Shown: positions 1 to 5,331 of the stretch, one piece after another | Layout of the letters: every line of letters starts with the position of its first letter | Position numbering within the stretch: position 1 is the stretch's first letter | Assembly (NCBI GenBank): GCA_964644605.1 | Contig: CAZXWS010000004.1 | Span: 1-11,364, forward strand | DNA: 11,364 bases | Direction of reading: 5' to 3' | DNA from: CAZLAJ01 sp964644605 | GTDB taxonomy: Bacteria > Patescibacteriota > Microgenomatia > UBA1406 > GWC2-37-13 | The notes under the pieces: generated by a model | The model's database searches: none | The model's input: the letters and a program-made list of their open reading frames with translations, nothing else | Told to the model about the DNA's origin: nothing | Program-made: the position numbers and the translations under genes

Positions 1-1
1 A

Positions 2-208
2 GGAAACGCACATTTACAAGACGGTATAGGTTTAAAAACGGTGATGCGTCACCATATAGGAGATAATCCAACTTTCTCTCCTGCATGGTTACGCGTCACA
101 TCAATCGTTCAAGAAGCCAGCGGAGAGCTGGCAATATATAAGGAGAAAGACTCATGCTCACTCCCCCTGGTTTCTTCTACGGAATTCTTATCCTCATCGC
201 GATGTTGA
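2..208 (+). CDS. possible C-terminal end of an upstream gene, unidentified
   Basis: The frame that begins at base 2 stays open for 68 codons to a TGA at 206-208. Its first two thirds read like real protein (for example IGDNPTFSPAWLRVTS followed by IVQEASGELAIYKEK). I do not recognise a family. If real, it overlaps the next gene by 55 bases, and that gene's ribosome binding site (140-145) lies inside it. The last residues, after the 154 ATG, are Ser/Leu-rich and could be a fortuitous extension. A 6-bp hairpin (116-121 with 127-132, loop GGAGA) lies just upstream of that binding site. The alternative is that this is an untranslated leader that happens to be open. Confidence 0.35.
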   Translation, partial: GNAHLQDGIGLKTVMRHHIGDNPTFSPAWLRVTSIVQEASGELAIYKEKDSCSLPLVSSTEFLSSSRC

Positions 209-858
209 TTGCGGGTCTGGTGGTCGCTGCCTTCGGGTGGCGCATCGCCCGCGGTGTGTTCAACTTCGCGTACAATGTGTCGCACGGCGTCAACACAGGC
301 GTCCCTGCAGGTAGTCCATGGAGGATTGGACAGTGGATTTTCCTGGCCATTCTCGAGGGCCTGGTGCTCCTGTTCGTGTTGAACGCAGGGATGGCAATTG
401 CGTCACACACACCAGGTTCTATCATCTCATCTGGATGGAACCTGGGTCAGAGGGCCACTATCGCCGTGTCCACTTTGGGTGGTGACCCCACCCTTCTGGT
501 GGACCCGGCTCCGCTGCCCGGCCCCGCCGCGAGCGCCAAGCTCAGTGGTGATACGCGCATCCACAACACCCTCAAGCGAATGAGTGTCAACATGGTCGAC
601 CCGAACGGGAAGGCCATAAAGGGCACCGAATGGGTGTTCGAAGCGGATCAGGGCGAGACCTTGATCCAGAATAACTCGGTGGTTATCCCTGAACATCAAG
701 GCCGATACGTTTCCATCAGCAACCCCATTGGCAGCGGGGTAATTATCCACGTGAAATACCGTGGAGCTGATGGTAAAGTCTACTCGGCGGATATCCACGA
801 GAACGAACACTGCAATTCGATCATTTCAGCGGAGATTCCGCTGGACTGGAACCCCTAG
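154..858 (+). CDS. two-helix membrane protein with C-terminal outer domain, unknown function
   Basis: 234 residues. I do not recognise a family. The start is set by AAGGAG at 140-145, eight bases before the ATG. Two hydrophobic segments are visible at about residues 7-29 and 61-83, joined by a short loop with basic residues (Arg30, Arg33) that suggests a cytoplasmic hairpin. A Pro/Ala-rich linker follows (about 111-130, DPAPLPGPAASA), then a C-terminal domain of about 100 residues rich in alternating polar and hydrophobic residues and Gly, consistent with a beta-sandwich outside the cell. There is one Cys, at 220. The DNA is clearly richer in G and C than the genes at 5332-9636. Two hairpins follow the stop, the second a strong intrinsic terminator, so this gene probably ends its transcript. 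Its own promoter is not clear; it may be transcribed from upstream of the window. The CDS call is firm; the topology is inference. Confidence 0.88.
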   Translation: MLTPPGFFYGILILIAMLIAGLVVAAFGWRIARGVFNFAYNVSHGVNTGVPAGSPWRIGQWIFLAILEGLVLLFVLNAGMAIASHTPGSIISSGWNLGQRATIAVSTLGGDPTLLVDPAPLPGPAASAKLSGDTRIHNTLKRMSVNMVDPNGKAIKGTEWVFEADQGETLIQNNSVVIPEHQGRYVSISNPIGSGVIIHVKYRGADGKVYSADIHENEHCNSIISAEIPLDWNP

Positions 859-870
859 CATGTGTTCACC

Positions 871-890
871 CAGCCCTTGGCGCAGGGCTG
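871..890 (+). terminator. first of two hairpins after the 154-858 gene
   Basis: CAGCCCT (871-877) pairs perfectly with AGGGCTG (884-890) around a 6-base loop, 12 bases after the stop codon. No T-tract follows, so on its own it is more likely a 3' stabilising hairpin than a terminator. Confidence 0.5.
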
Positions 891-916
891 GAACAAACCT
901 ATACTGTCAAGAACTG

Positions 917-956
917 CCCCTCGCGCTGACAAAGCGCGAGGGGGTCTTGCTTTTTT
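917..956 (+). terminator. strong intrinsic terminator after the 154-858 gene
   Basis: An 11-bp perfect stem (CCCCTCGCGCT at 917-927 with AGCGCGAGGGG at 933-943), loop GACAA, is followed by a T-rich run ending in six T (951-956). The stem can be extended by CAAGA (909-913) with TCTTG (945-949), leaving small unpaired bases. This is the best terminator in the window. Confidence 0.92.
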
Positions 957-1015
957 CCAGTACAGTAAGTAATGGAAAGGATCATGACTTCAAAAAAAAC
1001 AACTTCATTACTGGA

Positions 1016-1021
1016 TATAAT
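1016..1021 (+). promoter_or_regulatory. candidate -10 box for the 1111 gene
   Basis: TATAAT lies in an AT-rich stretch about 90 bases before the 1111 gene and just downstream of the terminator at 917-956, where a new promoter is expected. There is no convincing -35 at the right distance: 993-998 is all A, and the TGACT near 985 is too far away. Confidence 0.4.
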
Positions 1022-1110
1022 CACTATTTAAATATAAAGAATTGCTTCGGAGAGAAATACCAACCATTTTTTTCTTAAGGAGTTCTTTAGACCAGCACAA
1101 GGAGAAAATG

Positions 1111-1434
1111 ATGAACTGGGTCCGAACTCGGTTGGCGACACTGCGAAGATGGTTTCAAGGTAAGGAATTGCTCCTGATCGAGACCTTCTTCATGCTAAAG
1201 CCAGCGATCTATATGATTGTTAAGGCCGTGTTGGTGAAGCTTGGCCTCTGGAGTGTAGCTACAGCCATGGGTGCATCTATCCTGGCTCTACTTCACTCTC
1301 TCGGAGCACTGGGATGCCTATTGCTTACCGGCTGCGGTTGTCTAATCATGTTGTTTGCCGCAGCGGCAGGAGCACTTATCATGTATCTCATGCTCCATGA
1401 CATCTTCACCACTCTGCTCCGTCTTATGACCTAA
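1111..1434 (+). CDS. small polytopic membrane protein, unknown function
   Basis: 107 residues if started at the second of two adjacent ATGs. AAGGAG at 1099-1104 is six bases from the ATG at 1111 but only three from the ATG at 1108, which favours 1111. An upstream in-frame TTG at 1042 has no ribosome binding site. The protein has a basic amphipathic N-terminus (residues 1-18, with Arg5, Arg7, Arg12, Arg13 and Lys18) and then about three hydrophobic segments (about 20-42, 48-64, 67-95). Three Cys cluster at 69, 75 and 77 within GCLLLTGCGC. The small size and helix count recall holin-like or pilus-channel components, but I see no diagnostic motif. The gene's last codons form the left arm of a terminator hairpin, so coding and termination signals overlap. 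Confidence 0.85.
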   Translation: MNWVRTRLATLRRWFQGKELLLIETFFMLKPAIYMIVKAVLVKLGLWSVATAMGASILALLHSLGALGCLLLTGCGCLIMLFAAAAGALIMYLMLHDIFTTLLRLMT

Positions 1435-1456
1435 GACGGAGCATCACCTTTTCTCT
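1415..1456 (+). terminator. terminator overlapping the stop codon of the 1111 gene
   Basis: A 12-bp perfect stem (TGCTCCGTCTTA at 1415-1426 with TAAGACGGAGCA at 1432-1443), loop TGACC, is followed by a pyrimidine-rich run with TTTT and TCTCT. The TAA stop (1432-1434) is the start of the right arm. Confidence 0.8.
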
Positions 1457-1467
1457 GAAAATAAGCG

Positions 1468-1473
1468 TATAAT
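1468..1473 (+). promoter_or_regulatory. -10 box for the leaderless 1480 gene
   Basis: TATAAT ends six bases before the ATG at 1480, so a transcript starting 7 bases after the box would begin at the A of the ATG. No good -35 hexamer is seen 16-18 bases upstream. Confidence 0.65.
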
Positions 1474-1479
1474 TATAGT

Positions 1480-1962
1480 ATGAAAGAATTGGGTTCCACA
1501 CTCCGGAATCGCTTCGATCAATTTCAAGGATTTATTCATGATGCTCATGATACTCTTCAGGAAAAAGCTGAATTAGCAGGATCCTACATACAGCAAAGTG
1601 TTGGTGTATTAGGGCAAACCCTTGCTAATGATCATACGCGCGATTTTCTGGCACAAGCAGCAGGTGGTATATTAGCTGAATACCCTACACTTTCTGATAT
1701 TGTTATTACTGCTCATGATGAACTTACTCACTTACCTCCTCATTCCTCAGTAATTACACAATTTATTCGAGATACTGTTCCAGATACGAATGAGATCTGG
1801 GGAATTGAAAATAATGGAAGGCTTATTGATGCGGTTACATTGCAAGGAATCAGCCCGATTTCACGGGCATTACTCGGATTAAGTGCTTTTTTTGATGATC
1901 AGACCCATGTATTTGCGCAAGATTTCGGTACAAAAACAGTGCAAATTCTCCAATCTGCATAA
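1480..1962 (+). CDS. soluble orphan protein, unknown function
   Basis: 160 residues. I do not recognise a family. There is no signal peptide or membrane segment. The N-terminal half (about 1-65) is polar and looks helical, with heptad-like spacing of hydrophobics (RFDQFQGFIHDAHDTLQEK). The second half is mixed, with an Asp/His-rich stretch around 73-89 (DIVITAHDELTHLPPHSS) and a hydrophobic run near 125-139. It has no Cys. The start has no Shine-Dalgarno sequence; instead a TATAAT box sits six bases upstream, the pattern of a leaderless mRNA. Composition is between that of the GC-rich and AT-rich genes. It stands between two exported-protein genes but is probably its own transcription unit, because a terminator precedes it and a full promoter follows it. 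Confidence 0.85.
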   Translation: MKELGSTLRNRFDQFQGFIHDAHDTLQEKAELAGSYIQQSVGVLGQTLANDHTRDFLAQAAGGILAEYPTLSDIVITAHDELTHLPPHSSVITQFIRDTVPDTNEIWGIENNGRLIDAVTLQGISPISRALLGLSAFFDDQTHVFAQDFGTKTVQILQSA

Positions 1963-1967
1963 TACTA

Positions 1968-1996
1968 TTGAGTCTCTTCATAAAATTTGGTATACT
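1968..1996 (+). promoter_or_regulatory. sigma70-type promoter for the 2108 gene
   Basis: TTGAGT (1968-1973), 17-base spacer, TATACT (1991-1996), with the extended core GGTATACTATAGG at 1989-2001. Expected start near 2003, giving a leader of about 105 bases. Within the leader, AAGAGATA (2051-2058) can pair with TATCTTTT (2065-2072), a weak AT-rich hairpin. Confidence 0.85.
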
Positions 1997-2107
1997 ATAG
2001 GTCATATTTCTCACGCACCTTTGCATATCAGGAAATTCAGTTCCCTAATTAAGAGATAAACATATATCTTTTGATTCGGGAGCTGATAACCAAGGAAGGA
2101 GTAATAC

Positions 2108-2746
2108 ATGCCTCCGTTTTCTTATCGCGATCTCTTGCAATACGCGGCATGGGCTCTTGAGGTGTTCTCGCACTTCATGAAGACACCACCGCCACCAAGC
2201 ACAGGTGGAAGTAGTGCTCCAAGCACCGCTGCCCCACCCACACCCGCACCAAAGCCGCCACCCGAACCTCCGGAGCATCACGTCGTGAGGAACGGGCTGA
2301 TTGCGACCCTTTTGGGTTGTGCGATACTACTGAGCTGCTGTGTTCTTGTTTCTTGCATATTCGGTGGTTGGATTGTAAACACCGTGAAAGAGAGAACGCA
2401 GACAGTACAACCAGCAGGACAAGGAGGGACAGGTGGGCAAGGGCAAGCGCCTGTGCCACCTCAGGAAACCCCAACGCCAGCGCCTACTAGCACCCCCTCT
2501 CCCACTGATATTTTGCGGCAGTGGGGATACAGTGTGCAATTTGGCGGAAATTGCGCCGTGGAGCGCCCAATAGGGACTCCGGCTACAATACGGGTCACAA
2601 AAGGAAGTGACCTAGGCTTGTGTGAAGTACTGTTCAACGGTGGTCCCCATCAGGTAGTCGCGATGTATCAGAATGACACCAATGACTACCTGCGCGCCGA
2701 TGGGCAGCGATATAACATCAAAAGCGCGACTTTTCGCGCACCGTGA
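2108..2746 (+). CDS. single-pass membrane protein with Pro/Thr stalk and outer domain
   Basis: 212 residues, no family recognised. AAGGAG at 2096-2101 is six bases before the ATG. The order is: N-terminal segment of about 24 residues with aromatic and hydrophobic residues; a cytoplasmic Pro-rich region (about 26-56, many PP and AP); a Cys-rich transmembrane helix (about 63-91, with Cys71, Cys77, Cys78 and Cys83); a Gly/Gln then Pro/Thr/Ser-rich stalk (about 99-133); and a compact C-terminal domain (about 134-212) with Cys149 and Cys172, a likely disulfide if outside the cell. The Pro/Thr stalk resembles O-glycosylated linkers, and a glycosyltransferase pair lies 2.6 kb downstream, but a link is inference. 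Topology (N inside, C outside) is inferred from the placement of charged residues. The promoter is at 1968-1996 and a hairpin follows the stop. Confidence 0.9.
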   Translation: MPPFSYRDLLQYAAWALEVFSHFMKTPPPPSTGGSSAPSTAAPPTPAPKPPPEPPEHHVVRNGLIATLLGCAILLSCCVLVSCIFGGWIVNTVKERTQTVQPAGQGGTGGQGQAPVPPQETPTPAPTSTPSPTDILRQWGYSVQFGGNCAVERPIGTPATIRVTKGSDLGLCEVLFNGGPHQVVAMYQNDTNDYLRADGQRYNIKSATFRAP

Positions 2747-2751
2747 TGCAG

Positions 2752-2782
2752 GCCCGGACAAGGAGGTCCGGGCATTCCCTTT
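2752..2782 (+). terminator. hairpin after the 2108 gene
   Basis: GCCCGGAC (2752-2759) pairs perfectly with GTCCGGGC (2766-2773); the loop is AAGGAG, itself a Shine-Dalgarno-like hexamer. It begins five bases after the stop codon. The following run is only moderately T-rich, so termination is likely but weaker than at 917-956. Confidence 0.65.
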
Positions 2783-2877
2783 AATGAGTAATTAGTTACT
2801 GGTTAGAGGAAATAATTCTCTCAGCCTAAAAATATCTCATAAAAATTTATTGAATACATTTGATCTATTATTTCTTC

Positions 2878-2905
2878 TTGAGAATTTACAAAAAAATGGT
2901 ATACT
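2878..2905 (+). promoter_or_regulatory. promoter upstream of the structured leader of the 3271 gene
   Basis: TTGAGA (2878-2883), 16-base spacer, TATACT (2900-2905), inside the core GGTATACTATGGG at 2898-2910, which differs at one base from the cores at 1989 and 5316. Expected start near 2912. The next strong ribosome binding site is at 3256, so the leader would be about 360 bases. Confidence 0.75.
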
Positions 2906-2911
2906 ATGGGT

Positions 2912-3270
2912 TGGTAATTAATCAGATCTGCGAAGTCATATTTGCTTGACTTTTTGCAGATCCATACCGTAAACAAAAAAAATTTGTTTACATGCTCTTT
3001 GAAAATGCTTGTACTTTTAATAACGGATTAGCACGGATTTACTTGTTAAATTTTCAGATTATTTTATCTAAAAATTTATTCGGGTCGGAAACGGAGAATG
3101 ACGGAGATGTGAGTGGCTAGGAAAAGTGTGAGTAAAAATTAACATTGCTCATAGTTTTCCTAGTCACTCCCGAATCCGCGGCAGCGGGAGTTGACTGGAA
3201 GAAATTCCACCAACGTCTCGCTTTGGCCAGCGGGACGCACATTCCGAGTGCGCACAAGGAGGTACATACC
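2912..3270 (+). promoter_or_regulatory. long structured 5' leader of the 3271 gene (candidate cis-regulatory RNA)
   Basis: This stretch without an established gene holds at least four stem-loops. (a) GATCTGC (2925-2931) with GCAGATC (2956-2962), extended by AAGTCA (2933-2938) with TGACTT (2947-2952). (b) GTAAACAAA (2969-2977) with TTTGTTTAC (2983-2991), perfect 9 bp with an A5 loop. (c) A 15-bp stem with one G-U pair, 3111-3125 with 3155-3169, continued after a one-base mismatch by a 6-bp inner stem (3127-3132 with 3148-3153), capped by an AT-rich 15-base loop. (d) CGTCTCGCT (3214-3222) with AGCGGGACG (3229-3237), loop TTGGCC. ATTCGGG (3078-3084) can also pair with CCCGAAT (3169-3175), which would enclose hairpin (c). 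Composition changes from AT-rich to GC-rich at about 3080. It matches no riboswitch class I know by sequence. Part of it could instead be decayed coding DNA. Confidence 0.55.
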
Positions 3271-4245
3271 ATGCGCAAGCTTCCAGTCCTGATCGCCGCG
3301 CTGGCGATCCTGTTCGTGTTCATTGGTCTCTCGTCTTCCATCGCGTCGGCCTCCTGCACGGGCGTATGCCCGGGCATGGCCGACGACAACAGCACCCTGC
3401 AGCAGCAGTACAACAACGCCGTTCGTGGGGGCATCAACCCCGACGGCACGGTCGGCTGTGACGTCTGCCCCGGGCCCGCCGCGGCCCCGCAGACCGTCCA
3501 GCCCAAGCCCAATAGTCAGGGTGGCCCTCACGAGGCGCCTAACGGCATGGTCGTGCCGAAGAATACGCTCGGTGTGTACGAGGTAGTGGACTTCAATGAC
3601 AAGAAGATCCACATCACCGCCCCGTACTTCATCGAGGCCTTCTACGTCGGCAACCAGTCCGGCAACAACGTGAACATCCACCGTGCAGCGTGGCTGGGCT
3701 ATGACACAGAAGCTGATGCGATCAGCGGCGCCTGCTCGCAGGTTGCTGAGCGCGTGTCTCAGACCCAGAACGCCGATTGGGCGAAGGGCATGCAGGTACA
3801 CACCTACGGCTTTAGCTGTGGCGATCAGAGCCAGGCAGGCTCTGCGCCTCAGGCTACGAACACTCCCGCGCCGCCCCCCGCTCCGAGCCAACCCGCCGTA
3901 AACGCTTCCTGCGGCGGCATCGTGAAGGCGTTCCGTGTCGGTCAAACCGTTCCGGGCGGCTGCTGGTATGTCCGCGAGATCGTCGACTACTCAGCCGAAC
4001 AGATCCGTGTCGATGCCGTCTACCTGAACATGGACACAAAGATGTCCGTCATCAACGGCGTTCACTGGAACTACTGGGGTGGCTTTGCCTCTCCACTCAC
4101 GGCCCAGCGTGACGCCTACAACCAGGCAGCGGAACGCCTCGAGTCTGCGAAGACCCGCGACTCATGGAACTACCGCTACTCGATCTGGCTGGGTGGGATG
4201 CAGATCGTCGGTGACATGCCCGACGACTACCCCACCACCAACTGA
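3271..4245 (+). CDS. secreted protein with a duplicated domain and Pro-rich linker
   Basis: 324 residues, unidentified. The ATG at 3271 is chosen over an upstream in-frame ATG at 3145 because AAGGAGG (3256-3262) sits eight bases before it and because a clean signal peptide then starts the protein: basic MRK, a hydrophobic core, and a likely cut after SIASA (about residue 27). Next comes a Cys-rich segment (Cys29, Cys33, Cys63, Cys66: a CxxxC and a CxxC). Domain A follows (about 93-185), then a Pro/Ala linker (about 189-209), then domain B (about 214-312). A and B look homologous: both have a VxxVVDF/VREIVDY strand with a hydrophobic strand after it, then a Trp, then a helix with xxAxxxAxxxVAER or xxAxxQAAER, and a Trp about 10 residues later. 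Cys155/Cys183 in A and Cys214/Cys231 in B could form disulfides. It is among the most GC-rich DNA in the window (45 of 60 bases at 3421-3480). Probably a surface or matrix protein; function unknown. Confidence 0.92.
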   Translation: MRKLPVLIAALAILFVFIGLSSSIASASCTGVCPGMADDNSTLQQQYNNAVRGGINPDGTVGCDVCPGPAAAPQTVQPKPNSQGGPHEAPNGMVVPKNTLGVYEVVDFNDKKIHITAPYFIEAFYVGNQSGNNVNIHRAAWLGYDTEADAISGACSQVAERVSQTQNADWAKGMQVHTYGFSCGDQSQAGSAPQATNTPAPPPAPSQPAVNASCGGIVKAFRVGQTVPGGCWYVREIVDYSAEQIRVDAVYLNMDTKMSVINGVHWNYWGGFASPLTAQRDAYNQAAERLESAKTRDSWNYRYSIWLGGMQIVGDMPDDYPTTN

Positions 4246-4265
4246 AAGGAAACACGGTACAAGCA

Positions 4266-4291
4266 CCCCCGTTCCCACACGGGAACGGGGG
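4266..4291 (+). terminator. first hairpin after the 3271 gene
   Basis: CCCCCGTTCCC (4266-4276) pairs perfectly with GGGAACGGGGG (4281-4291) around the loop ACAC. It has no T-tract of its own. Its last four Gs can instead pair in the next hairpin. Confidence 0.7.
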
Positions 4292-4345
4292 CTTACCTAA
4301 GAGAAAGAAACCACTTCATTCTCTGAGATAAGCCCCTCTTTTTTT
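4288..4345 (+). terminator. second hairpin with T-tract after the 3271 gene
   Basis: An 18-base left arm (4288-4305) pairs with 4319-4336 with two mismatches around a 13-base loop, followed by TCTTTTTTT (4337-4345). This has the shape of an intrinsic terminator. It shares 4288-4291 with the preceding hairpin. The promoter of the next gene starts nine bases later. Confidence 0.8.
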
Positions 4346-4353
4346 AATTTAAT

Positions 4354-4382
4354 TTGACTCCTTTTAAGTCCTATAATATAAT
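4354..4382 (+). promoter_or_regulatory. consensus-like promoter for the 4417 gene
   Basis: TTGACT (4354-4359), 17-base spacer, TATAAT (4377-4382). A second overlapping TATAAT lies at 4372-4377 but would leave a spacer of 12. Expected start near 4389, leader about 28 bases. Confidence 0.88.
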
Positions 4383-4416
4383 TACCTCAACCGATCACCC
4401 ATCTAAGGAGGCTTCT

Positions 4417-4992
4417 ATGAGAGCTCGCGTGCTGGCAGTATTGACTAGCTTGTTGCTGGGTTTCTTGCTGACATACCAACCCAACCTGTTCGATCTGAAA
4501 CATGATCGACTAGACACACGACGTGCTACATTCGGCTGCCCCGAAAGGGGTTTCAAACAGGATGTGTATATGCATGCTTGTCTCGGATACGGTAATGCAT
4601 TTGCCATCCTGCGAATTGCACCAACTCCGTATGGCGACTGGATGGTTCTTCTTCACCCGAACTACGATTGGTTCGAACAGGAGACGCTTCCCGAAGAAGG
4701 AAGAACGGTCAAAAGTGGTACACCCGTTGTGCTTGAAGAGTTTTCTGATGCACAGGGCTACCCAACCGACACCATCAAAGTACTTGTCCTCCCGGAGGAC
4801 ACGATGCCCACTGCCTCGGTTCATATCACTGAGTTCGATACTCTCGCTACTGCTCAAGAAGCAGTATGCTGGGTAGCGAAGGACCGGATGAACAAAGGCT
4901 TTTGGATTGTGGGCCAACCAGGCTGTTTTACAACCATCCGCAATGTCAGTTTCGAACCCCGGCTGCCCCAACGCAGCCGGGCCTTTCTTTAA
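4417..4992 (+). CDS. secreted or N-terminally anchored protein with one copy of the 3271-type domain
   Basis: 191 residues. The start is set by AAGGAGG (4405-4411), five bases before the ATG; an ATG at 4354 lies in the promoter and is rejected. Residues 1-19 form a signal peptide or membrane anchor (MRAR, then a Leu-rich core) without an obvious AxA cut site. The mature part has four Cys (41, 55, 151, 170), enough for two disulfides. Residues about 134-170 (SVHITEFDTLATAQEA followed by VCWVAKDRM) resemble the helical part of domains A and B of the neighbouring secreted protein: DT-A-A, Ala/Cys, VA, Arg, then Trp and a final Cys. The relationship is seen by eye and is not proven. The last 12 codons (FEPRLPQRSRAFL) are encoded by a terminator hairpin, which suggests that the original stop was a little upstream and has been lost, or that the tail is unimportant. 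Function unknown. Confidence 0.88.
   Translation: MRARVLAVLTSLLLGFLLTYQPNLFDLKHDRLDTRRATFGCPERGFKQDVYMHACLGYGNAFAILRIAPTPYGDWMVLLHPNYDWFEQETLPEEGRTVKSGTPVVLEEFSDAQGYPTDTIKVLVLPEDTMPTASVHITEFDTLATAQEAVCWVAKDRMNKGFWIVGQPGCFTTIRNVSFEPRLPQRSRAFL
4958..4990 (+). terminator. terminator inside the 3' end of the 4417 gene
   Basis: CCCGGCTGC (4958-4966) pairs perfectly with GCAGCCGGG (4973-4981), loop CCCAAC, followed by CCTTTCTTT. The stop codon TAA (4990-4992) lies after the hairpin, so the hairpin is translated. Confidence 0.8.
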
Positions 4993-5025
4993 TAAATTAC
5001 GCTCGTTTTATCTGGTAATTTCTGC

Positions 5026-5031
5026 TATAAT
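5026..5031 (+). promoter_or_regulatory. -10 box for the 5046 gene
   Basis: TATAAT at 5026-5031 predicts a start near 5038 and a leader of about eight bases without a ribosome binding site. A second TATAAT (5040-5045) abuts the ATG. No clear -35. Confidence 0.6.
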
Positions 5032-5045
5032 ATAAGTCTTATAAT

Positions 5046-5282
5046 ATGGCAGAATATAAAAATTCACATTCTTTAATAAGCTCACTACTAATTGCAGCGG
5101 CTATAGCAGCTATTGCTATTGTGTCTTTTATTCAATCGGAAAAATATATCAAAAATACTGCTATTGACGGCTGCTTACAGGCTGGTCGCCTTGAAACAAA
5201 AACAAACAAAAACGAAAATGTTACAATCCCTGAGAATTACTGGTATACCTTCTGCATGGAACAAAAAGGCTATAAAAAATAA
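5046..5282 (+). CDS. small single-pass membrane protein with two outer cysteines
   Basis: 78 residues, no family recognised. A short polar N-terminus is followed by an Ala/Ile-rich transmembrane segment (about 9-29) and a hydrophilic C-terminal part with Cys43 and Cys70 and a Lys-rich end (EQKGYKK). If the C-terminus is outside, the two Cys could bridge. There is no Shine-Dalgarno sequence; the -10 box is 14 bases before the ATG, so the mRNA is nearly leaderless. The gene is followed without a clear terminator by the promoter of the glycosyltransferase unit. It is AT-rich like that unit. Short length leaves some doubt, but the membrane segment and promoter support it. Confidence 0.75.
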   Translation: MAEYKNSHSLISSLLIAAAIAAIAIVSFIQSEKYIKNTAIDGCLQAGRLETKTNKNENVTIPENYWYTFCMEQKGYKK

Positions 5283-5294
5283 TTCTTTTCTAGC

Positions 5295-5323
5295 TTGACT
5301 TCCAGATCTGTATCAGGTATACT
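5295..5323 (+). promoter_or_regulatory. strong promoter of the glycosyltransferase unit, leaderless
   Basis: TTGACT (5295-5300), 17-base spacer, TATACT (5318-5323), with the extended core GGTATACTATAGG (5316-5328). Only eight bases separate the -10 box from the ATG at 5332, so the mRNA should start at or next to the start codon. Confidence 0.9.
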
Positions 5324-5331
5324 ATAGGATT

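Noticed and set aside
984..1031. 15-codon ORF (MTSKKTTSLLDIITI) after AAAGGA
   Set aside because: Very short, overlaps the candidate -10 box at 1016-1021, and no supporting conservation can be seen.
2969..2991. Minus-strand terminator from the hairpin with an A-rich loop
   Set aside because: Read on the minus strand the T-run is inside the hairpin and not after it, and no minus-strand gene ends here.
3145..3270. Upstream in-frame ATG extending the secreted protein by 42 residues
   Set aside because: It starts inside the large leader hairpin, has no ribosome binding site, and would bury the signal peptide; AAGGAGG at 3256 fixes the start at 3271.
3160..3945. Long minus-strand open frame opposite the 3271 gene
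   Set aside because: Arg-rich shadow typical of GC-rich codon use on the other strand; no ribosome binding site, and the sense strand has a clear signal peptide and start.
4945..4981. Minus-strand GGGGTTCGAAACT resembling a tRNA T-arm
   Set aside because: The flanking bases do not close a T-stem and no acceptor or anticodon arms follow; it is part of a coding region and terminator.
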